From the NCBI RefSeq assembly GCF_900101395.1, contig NZ_FMZO01000001.1:124001-188000 (forward strand): a stretch of 64,000 nt of DNA, written 5' to 3'. Position 1 is the first letter of the stretch. Each line of letters opens with the position of its first letter. A program made the translations under genes and the position numbers. The notes beneath the pieces were generated by a model, which had not been told where the DNA came from, ran no database searches, and saw only the letters and a program-made list of their open reading frames with translations. Positions 55,582 through 64,000 of the stretch are shown here, in pieces. This DNA comes from Niabella drilacis. Lineage in GTDB: Bacteria; Bacteroidota; Bacteroidia; Chitinophagales; Chitinophagaceae.

Positions 55582-57351
55582 TCACTTTTCCCCAACCCTC
55601 TTCAAACTATCCAGTTTCCGTTGCGCCTTCCGCTCCAGCTCTTTTTGCCGTACAGAGTCTTTGATGTGCTGTAAACTGTCACGGATGGCCTTCTGGCGGC
55701 TCCAGGTAGTGCCTACGCTGTTCAGGAACATTTTTTTGGCGATAATGGCATCGTGTCCGTAAATATCTTCCCTAAAGTTCAGCCGCTCATCGTCATCTAC
55801 CCAGGAGGTAAAGTAGGTGATGAGTACCGGTATGGGCCGTTTTACCCGTACAAATTTTTCCTTGCCGCTGTTCATGGCCGAATCAATTTTCTGCGCGTTC
55901 CATTTGGCGGTATCAGCCAGTACATACCGGGCAAATTTTGCGGGCTCTTTCAGTCGGATGCATCCGTGGCTAAAGCTGCGCTTGTCCCGGTTAAATAAGC
56001 TTTTGGCAGGGGAGTCGTGAAAATAAATATCATAGCTGTTGGGAAACAGGAATTTTACCAGGCCCAGGGAGTTCCAGGGGCCTGGCTTCTGGCGTACCTG
56101 CCCGTTTACGATCTCCATATGGTTGCGCTCAAGATAGGCAGCGCTGGGGCGGCCGCCCATTTCTTTTTTTACAATGCTGGTAGGCACGTTCCAGTAGGGG
56201 CTGAACACGACGGTCTTCAGCATACCGGTAAATACGGTGGTATTGTTGCTTTCTTTGCCTACCACTACGTTCATATCCCAGGCCGGGCGCCCGTTTTCGT
56301 ACACGTGCATCTTATATTCCGGGATATTTACCATAATAGCCCGCCCGGAGTCCCTTGTTTCAATCGGGATCCAGCGCATCCGCTCCATATTGATCAGGAT
56401 CTGCTGAATGCGCTCATCAATCGATACGTTCAGGTCTTTCAGGAATGTTTTGCCCGCCTTGCCGTCTGGTTTGTACCCATATACTTCCTTTACCGCATTT
56501 ACCGCTCCGGCAAGGGCCGTGTCGTATATATTTGTAAAACTGCTGTCTTCCCCTTCAAGGAAACCCTCTGCTTTAAGCCGCTTCTTCAACACCAGCACAG
56601 CAGCATCTTTATAGCCTGTTTTCATTTCTTCCACCTTACTGTTAACGCGGGGCCATCCGCCGGCATCTTTGATGGTCTTGTATTGCTGCAGCTTGCTACG
56701 CAGCGCCGTATACTGGGGGTTACGGGGGGCATAGGCCTCGGAAAACTGCCCTTTGGCGGCGATCACCGAATCGAGCATCGCTTCCAGCGTCAGCTTCTTC
56801 TTGGGAATATACCACTCCAGGGTTTTCATATCAAAGCCCGCATCGTAGGCATATGCATGATCGGCATACAGGTAAAAGAATTTTGTGAGCGATAGTTCCA
56901 GGTTCTGGAATGCGGAATCGTTTTTTATTTTTACGGACTCGCGGGAAGTGATCAGGGCCTCCATCCGGGAGCTTAGCGGTTTGCTGTACACGGATGAGTC
57001 TTTTGAGTAGTTCAGGTAATTTTTCAGCAGGTTCCAGAAAGAAATGGTATGTTCCGGGATACCCTCGGGAGAGAACCAGGCATACTGGTAGTTACGGCTG
57101 TTGTAAAAGCTTTTGATCCGGTTTACCAGGGTGTCGCTCAGGCTGTCGGCAGCCAGGAAGCCGTTTACGAGGCTGCTGTCGATAAACAGCTGGTTAAAGG
57201 CGTTGCTGGTGTCGATCGTTATATCCACTTTGGTTACCGGCTTTTCCACGCGGATCACCTTTTGCCGTTCCTTTTTTTCGGCATTTTTACAGGAAATAAT
57301 GCCGGCAACGATCAGCAGTGCCAGCGGAAGCATAAGTTTTTGAATACGCAT
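55582..57351 (-). CDS. L,D-transpeptidase (YcbB/LdtD-like), lipoprotein
   Basis: A 589-residue periplasmic cell-wall enzyme forming 3-3 peptidoglycan crosslinks or attaching proteins to peptidoglycan. N-terminal lipobox GIISC (Cys21). The scaffold region (~60-200) precedes a peptidoglycan-binding-like segment (~245-310) and the YkuD catalytic domain (~335-500) with YKMHVYENG, the substrate-loop SPYWNVPTSI, and catalytic His462-Gly-Cys464-Ile-Arg (SHGCIR). The overall order matches the large LdtD type. It is divergent from atpD. The lipid anchor is inferred from the lipobox. Confidence 0.92.
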   Translation of the reverse strand: MRIQKLMLPLALLIVAGIISCKNAEKKERQKVIRVEKPVTKVDITIDTSNAFNQLFIDSSLVNGFLAADSLSDTLVNRIKSFYNSRNYQYAWFSPEGIPEHTISFWNLLKNYLNYSKDSSVYSKPLSSRMEALITSRESVKIKNDSAFQNLELSLTKFFYLYADHAYAYDAGFDMKTLEWYIPKKKLTLEAMLDSVIAAKGQFSEAYAPRNPQYTALRSKLQQYKTIKDAGGWPRVNSKVEEMKTGYKDAAVLVLKKRLKAEGFLEGEDSSFTNIYDTALAGAVNAVKEVYGYKPDGKAGKTFLKDLNVSIDERIQQILINMERMRWIPIETRDSGRAIMVNIPEYKMHVYENGRPAWDMNVVVGKESNNTTVFTGMLKTVVFSPYWNVPTSIVKKEMGGRPSAAYLERNHMEIVNGQVRQKPGPWNSLGLVKFLFPNSYDIYFHDSPAKSLFNRDKRSFSHGCIRLKEPAKFARYVLADTAKWNAQKIDSAMNSGKEKFVRVKRPIPVLITYFTSWVDDDERLNFREDIYGHDAIIAKKMFLNSVGTTWSRQKAIRDSLQHIKDSVRQKELERKAQRKLDSLKRVGEK

Positions 57352-57597
57352 CGGATATATTCAATTAAAATTGGATAGGAAATTACGGAACTTATTGAAT
57401 ACTTGCCTGGTAGAACCAGCGAAATTATGAGCACTATAGCCTTTGGCCGGCTCCTTTCTCTGGGTGATGTTTTTCGTCATTCTCAATAAGTTTTAAGCAT
57501 TTATACGGGCAAAAATACAGGCAAAGTCCCGATAAATGCATTTTTTCCACAGGTTATTAATAATTCTTCAGCCCTGCGTTATTTATTATAGCGATAA

Positions 57598-59139
<1,542 letters not shown>

Positions 59140-59141
59140 CC

Positions 59142-59530
59142 GTATTTAGATGATTGGTATTTAGTATTCGGTAAAAGATTTTGGGAATATATTAAGAACT
59201 ATATTAATATTGTATTTCAAAATCAGAACGCCGGTTTATTAAACACTAATATCTAAGAACTATGGGAATGCGCAATTTTCAATGGGATCGGTAAATGAAG
59301 CGCAAACACAGCTGGAATTAGCGGTTCGATTGAAATACCTCAGAAGTATTGAATGTGCAGCATTGATAGAAGAAGGCTTATTGATTTATAAAATGATCCT
59401 GGTATTTTACAACGGTTTGAAGGATGATTGAGTTACAACCGGTTGAGGCTTTGAAATGGAAGCAGTGAAATAGATGAGCTGGTTATCCAAGTCCAAATAA
59501 ATACTAAGGATCTAAATACCGAATACAGTA
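59142..59530. repeat. Imperfect terminal inverted repeats flanking an S23-type remnant
   Basis: The left arm (59142-59174) contains GTATTTAGAT and GTATTTAGTATTCGGTA; the right arm (59495-59530), read on the other strand, contains GTATTCGGTATTTAGATCC and TTAGTATTTATTT. The same words recur in rearranged order, giving an imperfect inverted repeat around the S23-like fragment. Together they look like an inserted and decayed cassette between atpD and atpC. Confidence 0.5.
59282..59431 (+). pseudogene. Remnant of an S23/four-helix-bundle protein gene
   Basis: A 49-codon frame beginning MGSVNEAQTQLELAVRLKYL and containing LIEEGLLIYKMILVFYNGLK matches the last two helices of the four-helix-bundle (23S rRNA intervening-sequence-type, TIGR02436-like) family, in which GS.NE..TQLE.A..L.YL is the usual third-helix signature. 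Upstream codons as far as a stop at 59240 (KNYGNAQFS) could be a compressed part of helix two, but the first ~60 residues are missing. It lies between atpD and atpC. Confidence 0.6.
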
Positions 59531-59536
59531 GAATTT

Positions 59537-59794
59537 ATGCAATTAGAAATATTAACTCCGGAAAAAAAGATCTACAGTGGCGATGTATATGGTGTACAGA
59601 TGCCCGGTATCTCGGGTTCTTTTGAGGTACTGGAAAAACACGCACCGATGATCGCCGCACTGCAGGAAGGCAAGCTGAAGGTTCTGAAGGACCGGTTAAA
59701 CGGTGAAGCCAGCTTTTTTCAGATCCAGAGTGGGTTTGTGGAGGTGCTGAATGAGAAAGTAACCGTGCTGATCGAAGGGGCGCTTCCACTGTAA
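59537..59794 (+). CDS. atpC: ATP synthase F1 subunit epsilon (short form)
   Basis: An 85-residue central-stalk subunit consisting only of the N-terminal beta-sandwich (MQLEILTPEKKIYSGDVYGVQMPG, GSFEVLEKHAPMIAALQEG, FFQIQSGFVEVLNEKVTVL). The C-terminal two-helix domain that inhibits ATP hydrolysis in E. coli is absent, as is common in this phylum. Followed by a strong terminator. Probably transcribed with atpD unless the intervening remnant interferes. Confidence 0.93.
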   Translation: MQLEILTPEKKIYSGDVYGVQMPGISGSFEVLEKHAPMIAALQEGKLKVLKDRLNGEASFFQIQSGFVEVLNEKVTVLIEGALPL

Positions 59795-59817
59795 GCGTAT
59801 TGATTTTTTTATTATGG

Positions 59818-59839
59818 CCCCGCTTTGGCGGGGTTTTTT
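59818..59839 (+). terminator. Rho-independent terminator after atpC
   Basis: CCCCGC-TTTG-GCGGGG followed directly by TTTTTT: a six-base-pair GC stem with a tetraloop and a U-run, 24 bp after the atpC stop. Confidence 0.92.
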
Positions 59840-60053
59840 ATGCGCCTGACAACCAGGATCTTTGCGTGAGGATCTGCTACCCGTGCCTGCTTTTTGGTAT
59901 GCGGGAGGCCAGAGATACCCTAATTGGGGTATAATTGGCCGTTCTTCAGGAATCAGTAGGAAAAAGTTCTCTTTTTTTCGAAAAGAGGGTTAATTTGCTC
60001 GGATTCTGGCAGACATTTTGTGAATTATAAGTTTTTTAAACCTAAATTTTTCA

Positions 60054-61283
60054 ATGAAGAACCTTCTTCTTTTTATGATCGCATTTTTTTTGTGTGGTCA
60101 TTTGTATTCTCAAAAAAGTATCAGTTTAAGAAAAGTTGTAAGTAAAAAATCTGAAATTGGCGCCACCCTGCCGATGTCTGTGGTGGAAATACCGGCAGGC
60201 ACTTTTTTCATGGGTAATCATGGCGACTCTACTTCGCCCACCAGCCAGGACCAGCAACGCCCGGTACTGATCAGTGGTTTTTATATGTCGGCTACCGAGG
60301 TCACCAATGCCCAATACCACGAGTTTGTGAACTGGGTGCGGGACTCCATCGTGGCAAAACGGCTCGGAGGGCAATATATTACGGTGGCAGGCAATGATAC
60401 CATGATCAACTGGAAGGCTACCTCAAAGATCAATTATTCGGATCCGGCCATTCTTGCACAGCTGGGCGACCTCGTGCTGGATCCGTCGAAGACCATCAGC
60501 CAGAAACGGATGATCGATCCCGATAAACTGATCTATGCACTGGAAGGGTTCAATTACCAGGAAGCCGCAAAAAAGGAAAATAAGGGGCGGGATGCAAAGG
60601 ATTTTGTATACCGGTATACTGTTCAGGTGTATCCGGATACACTGTCCTGGATGCGCGACTTCGGGTATTCCAATAACGAACAGATGGCGGTTAACTATTT
60701 CAGCAGCCAGAAATATCAGAATTACCCCGTTGTGGGGGTAAGCTGGAAACAGGCCAGCGCCTATTGCGATTGGATGACAAAACATAAGATACTGGCGCGG
60801 CAATCGAGAAACAGGGGCAACGGAGGAGGGAAGGCCCGCCTGCCAACAGAAGCCGAATGGGAATATGCAGCCAGCCTGAATGCAAAAGATGCTGCAAAGG
60901 AAGAACACCGTTCAAAACAGGATAGTGATGCCATTGCCAGCAATACAAAGGCTGCCGTTCCGGGAGAGGGAAAGATCTTTCCCGTTTATGTAAGGGGGGC
61001 AAAAAAAGGAGATTTCGGGTTGTATAACCTGGCAGATAACGTGTCTGAATGGACTACCACCTCCTATTACGAAGGTGGTGAGAATTTCCAGAACCGCTTT
61101 AACCCCGATATTCAATGGGGCACACCGGAATCGGAATCCAGGGCGCAAAGAAGGAAGGTGATCAGGGGCGGAAGCTGGAAAGATACGCCTACTTTCATGA
61201 CCCCGGAGAACCGTTCATTTGAAGACCTGGATGCTTCGCATTCCTATCTCGGGTTCCGTATAGTGGTAAACATGCCGGAATGA
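60054..61283 (+). CDS. gldK: Type IX secretion ring protein GldK (FGE/sulfatase-modifying-factor fold)
   Basis: A 409-residue component of the periplasmic GldK/GldN (PorK/PorN) ring of the type IX secretion system. The signal peptide (MKNLLLFMIAFFLCGHLYSQ) is followed by a formylglycine-generating-enzyme-like domain: VEIPAGTFFMGN, FYMSATEVTNAQYHEFV, VGVSWKQASAYCDWM, LPTEAEWEYAAS, and the C-terminal RKVIRGGSWKD and YLGFRIV. GldK is a lipoprotein in well-studied species; here I see no clear lipobox. It heads the gldKLMN operon. Confidence 0.93.
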   Translation: MKNLLLFMIAFFLCGHLYSQKSISLRKVVSKKSEIGATLPMSVVEIPAGTFFMGNHGDSTSPTSQDQQRPVLISGFYMSATEVTNAQYHEFVNWVRDSIVAKRLGGQYITVAGNDTMINWKATSKINYSDPAILAQLGDLVLDPSKTISQKRMIDPDKLIYALEGFNYQEAAKKENKGRDAKDFVYRYTVQVYPDTLSWMRDFGYSNNEQMAVNYFSSQKYQNYPVVGVSWKQASAYCDWMTKHKILARQSRNRGNGGGKARLPTEAEWEYAASLNAKDAAKEEHRSKQDSDAIASNTKAAVPGEGKIFPVYVRGAKKGDFGLYNLADNVSEWTTTSYYEGGENFQNRFNPDIQWGTPESESRAQRRKVIRGGSWKDTPTFMTPENRSFEDLDASHSYLGFRIVVNMPE

Positions 61284-61335
61284 TCCATTCCTGATTCTTA
61301 AATCATCAAATATTTATCTATAAAATTTAGCGTGT

Positions 61336-61971
61336 ATGGCTGTTGAAAAAGTTCGCCCGATAGACCGGTACCTGGAGATCTTCTATTCCCTGGGTGCAGT
61401 TCCTGTGTTACTGGGAGTGTTGTTTAAACTGACAGGAACTTCCCCGTTCGGAGATCCGAATATCTGGCTTCAGATTGGGTTGTATACCGAAGTGCTGGTG
61501 TTTCTGAGTTTTGGATTGATGTACCTGTTCAACCCTCCTCAGAAAGTGGATGAAATGGGCAATCCCGCCGGGGCAGATGATGCTGTGGCAGTAAAAAAGG
61601 TAATGGCTAAAGACAGTGCACTGGTCTCTGTTGACGAGATGCTGAAAGCCGCCGATATCACTCCGGAAAACCTGGGACGGCTGAGCACCGGCTTTAAAAG
61701 CCTGGAGGCCAATATCACCCGGATCAGCCATGCTTCAGAAAGCATCGTGGATACAGAGGAATACGCCCGGCAGATCAAACAGGCCAGTGCTTCTATCAGC
61801 CAGATGAATACGTACTACAGAAAGTTGGCTGAAACTTCTGATGCTCTGGTAAACAGTGCAGAAGATGCAAAGAATACGCAAAAAGAAATTGCTGATCTCT
61901 CAAAGAACCTGGCAAAATTGAACCAGATGTATAGCGGAATGATTGCCGCCATGCAGATGAAGAACGGATGA
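61336..61971 (+). CDS. gldL: Gliding/type IX secretion motor protein GldL
   Basis: A 211-residue inner-membrane protein forming, with GldM, the proton-driven rotary motor of the type IX secretion system. Two N-terminal transmembrane helices (about residues 11-32, YLEIFYSLGAVPVLLGVLF, and 45-65, WLQIGLYTEVLVFLSFGLMYLF) carry buried glutamates; Glu13 and Glu53 are the candidates for proton coupling. The rest is a long, probably coiled-coil cytoplasmic segment. It lies 52 bp after gldK. Confidence 0.94.
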   Translation: MAVEKVRPIDRYLEIFYSLGAVPVLLGVLFKLTGTSPFGDPNIWLQIGLYTEVLVFLSFGLMYLFNPPQKVDEMGNPAGADDAVAVKKVMAKDSALVSVDEMLKAADITPENLGRLSTGFKSLEANITRISHASESIVDTEEYARQIKQASASISQMNTYYRKLAETSDALVNSAEDAKNTQKEIADLSKNLAKLNQMYSGMIAAMQMKNG

Positions 61972-62081
61972 TGCGGTCCATTGCCGGCAATGCCGGAATG
62001 ATCGTTTTTTACAATACCTGTTCATAACGGGAGGGCAGCCCTGGCAGAAAAAATTATCAATTTAAGAAAAGGAATTGAATT

Positions 62082-63596
62082 ATGGCTTTACCAAGAGAGC
62101 CGAGACAGAAAATGATCAACCTGATGTACCTGGTGCTTACGGCATTGCTGGCACTTAATGTATCATCAGAGGTCCTGAATGCGTTTAAAACGATCGACAA
62201 GAGCCTGACCAACGCAAACGAGACCATCGATAAAAAAAACAAGACCATTTTTGTTTCGCTCGAAGAAAAGGCAAATGATCCCAAAACCCAGGAGCTGGCG
62301 CAGGTATGGGTGCCCAGGGCTGAAAAAGCCCGGCAGCTTTCGGACGAGCTGGTCAGCTATATCGAATCGCTAAAGACCCAGATCAAAACCGCATCGGGGC
62401 TCAACGCAAAAACAGGCGCTTACAAGGAGAGCAACCTGGATGTGCCCACGCGGATCATGGTCGATAAGAAACAGGGGGAGGACCTGCTGAAAAAATTGTC
62501 TGGTTACAAAACAGCAGTGCTGGCAATTGATCCGGAGATCAACAATGAATTTCAGCACACGCTGCCGTTAGACCTGTCTATGCCCGAAGTAAAGAATAGC
62601 AACAATAAAACCTGGGCGGCCGCCTATTTCAGGAGCACCCCTTCTGTGGCTGCCATCACCATCCTCTCCAAATTTCAGAATGATGTTAAGAATGCCGAAT
62701 CACAGCTGATCGAATTTTGTCATAACAAGATCGGGGCTGTAAAAGTGGTGTATGACGAGTTCCAGGCGCTGGCAACGGCCAATGCGCAATATCTCCTTCC
62801 CGGTCAGGAATTCAACATTACGGCAGGTGTGGGGGCCTTTAGTAAAAATGCCCGTCCAACGGTAACCATCGATGGCGCGGCTGTGCCGCTGAACGCAAAC
62901 GGACTTGCAGAATATAAAACGGTGGCCGGTGGCCCCGGTACTTATACGAAAAAGGTCAATATTTCGTTTGTAAAACCGGATGGCACCACTTCGGTGATCA
63001 CCAGGGATATTACCTATACAGTCGCATCGCCTACCGGGCTGACGGTTAGTGCCGATGCGGTGAAAGTATTGTATGTGGGGCTGGAGAACCCGATCTCTGT
63101 GGGTGGGGGTAGTGGCAGCAGCGCAGATCAGCTGCGGGTTTCCATCAGCCAGGGTAATATTTCCGGTTCGCGTGGGAAATATACTGCCCGGGTAACCACA
63201 CCCGGCAGCGCTACGGTTACCGTAAATGATGGCAAGCATACCAGCAATTTTGAGTTCCGCGTTAAATCCGTTCCATCGCCCACCGCCATGGTTGGAGCCA
63301 GCAAAGGCGGCCGGATGCGGGTGAATGATTTTAAAGCACAGGCAGGGGTAAGGGCCGAGCTGGAGAATTTTGTGTTCGAGGGGGTTAAATTTACGGTATC
63401 CGGCTATACCATCACGTTTGCAGGTGCCGGTTATCCCGAGTTTATGCATAAGGCCGTTAGTGGCAACTCTTTTAATGCCGCCCGCTCGCTGATCGAAAGA
63501 GCGCAGCCCGGCAGCACCATCACCATTGACGAAATCAGGGCCACGGGCCCGGGCGGATCACGGACCCTGGCGCCCATAGCCTTTAACTTATATTAA
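62082..63596 (+). CDS. gldM: Gliding/type IX secretion motor protein GldM
   Basis: A 504-residue inner-membrane protein whose single N-terminal helix (about 11-30, MINLMYLVLTALLALNVSSE) sits in the GldL ring; the long periplasmic part consists of an alpha-helical D1 (to ~230) and several beta domains (QYLLPGQEFNITAGVGAFSK; VLYVGLENPISVGGG; VKFTVSGYTITFAG) that reach the GldK/GldN ring at the outer membrane. Length and domain order are normal. It is followed 42 bp later by gldN. Confidence 0.95.
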   Translation: MALPREPRQKMINLMYLVLTALLALNVSSEVLNAFKTIDKSLTNANETIDKKNKTIFVSLEEKANDPKTQELAQVWVPRAEKARQLSDELVSYIESLKTQIKTASGLNAKTGAYKESNLDVPTRIMVDKKQGEDLLKKLSGYKTAVLAIDPEINNEFQHTLPLDLSMPEVKNSNNKTWAAAYFRSTPSVAAITILSKFQNDVKNAESQLIEFCHNKIGAVKVVYDEFQALATANAQYLLPGQEFNITAGVGAFSKNARPTVTIDGAAVPLNANGLAEYKTVAGGPGTYTKKVNISFVKPDGTTSVITRDITYTVASPTGLTVSADAVKVLYVGLENPISVGGGSGSSADQLRVSISQGNISGSRGKYTARVTTPGSATVTVNDGKHTSNFEFRVKSVPSPTAMVGASKGGRMRVNDFKAQAGVRAELENFVFEGVKFTVSGYTITFAGAGYPEFMHKAVSGNSFNAARSLIERAQPGSTITIDEIRATGPGGSRTLAPIAFNLY

Positions 63597-63638
63597 CGGT
63601 TTTGATCAGGGCATTTGCCCATTGTAAAATATATACTG

Positions 63639-64000
63639 ATGAAATTGAACATTTTTATAGCCGCGTGTCTGACAACAGGACTGCTTTTGGTTTCAGCGCA
63701 AAGCTTTTCGCAGCGAAGCGCATATGATACGCCCGTCTCATCCGGTAAAAAGACCGCTGCACCCAAAACGGATATGCCCGCCAAAGCCAGTCAGCCGGAT
63801 CCGGATAAATCCCCGGTGACAGATAGCCTCCAGCCCAATCTTCCCATAGAGGTGGTGGAGGGCGCGCAGACCGGTGGTCTCTTTGGCGGGTCTGCAAAAT
63901 CGCTCCGCAAGGATAATATACTCGAGGATGATATGTCCGACAGCACTGCTACTCCCTTGCCCTATACGGCACTGTATGCTTCCGATGCGCTGTACCGGGT
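63639..64000 (+). CDS. gldN: Type IX secretion ring protein GldN, N-terminal part (runs off window)
   Basis: The frame opens at ATG 63639 with a signal peptide (MKLNIFIAACLTTGLLLVSAQ) and remains open to the last base, 120 codons in all. A low-complexity Pro/Lys linker follows, and the visible end (PLPYTALYASDALYRV) corresponds to the start of the conserved GldN/PorN domain. Position directly after gldM confirms the assignment. The 3' end is outside the window. Confidence 0.9.
   Translation, partial: MKLNIFIAACLTTGLLLVSAQSFSQRSAYDTPVSSGKKTAAPKTDMPAKASQPDPDKSPVTDSLQPNLPIEVVEGAQTGGLFGGSAKSLRKDNILEDDMSDSTATPLPYTALYASDALYR

Noticed and set aside
62700-63449. 249-residue minus-strand open frame
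   Set aside because: Antisense to gldM; low plausibility and no domain.

Overview
The window looks like a chromosomal segment of a Bacteroidota bacterium, most likely family Chitinophagaceae (a Niabella- or Chitinophaga-like soil or plant-associated organism; genus not determinable here). The evidence is the SusC/SusD pairs, the type IX secretion genes gldKLMN, the FecI/FecR/STN-TonB regulatory trio, promoter boxes of the Bacteroidota type TAnnTTTG, the general lack of Shine-Dalgarno sites, and the pyrG-yidC and atpD-atpC gene pairs. I saw no rRNA, tRNA, insertion sequence, phage gene or CRISPR array.

Layout. 1-13.4 kb is mostly housekeeping: the 3' part of proC, a periplasmic TPR protein with a recent four-repeat duplication, an AraC-type regulator, a spondin-domain lipoprotein, pyrG (CTP synthase), yidC (membrane insertase), an exported M60-type metallopeptidase, and dnaX.

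13.5-52.5 kb is one large polysaccharide utilisation locus (PUL), nearly all on the + strand. A divergent cupin/AraC regulator opens it. Module 1 is susC1-susD1-accessory lipoprotein followed by GH2, GH95, GH31, an alginate-lyase-fold protein, GH29, GH88, PL6, GH29 and a beta-helix protein. An ECF sigma factor and FecR anti-sigma follow, controlling module 2: susC2 (with STN signalling domain), susD2, small lipoprotein, SGNH esterase, GH29, sialate-O-acetylesterase-type esterase and GH105. A second copy of the beta-helix protein closes the locus in opposite orientation. Four fucosidase-type enzymes, several probable lyases, two unsaturated-uronide hydrolases, two esterases and no sulfatase together point to an acetylated, fucose-rich, uronic-acid-containing, non-sulfated glycan such as plant mucilage or a microbial exopolysaccharide. 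That substrate is inference. The two related beta-helix proteins that I cannot assign to a family are the best candidates for something undescribed.

52.6-64 kb returns to core functions: a UPF0173-type metallo-beta-lactamase-fold hydrolase, a small lipoprotein, a GNAT-like protein, an L,D-transpeptidase, atpD and atpC (separated by the remnant of an S23/four-helix-bundle gene flanked by inverted repeats), then gldK, gldL, gldM and the start of gldN, which encode the motor and ring of the type IX secretion system and run off the window end.
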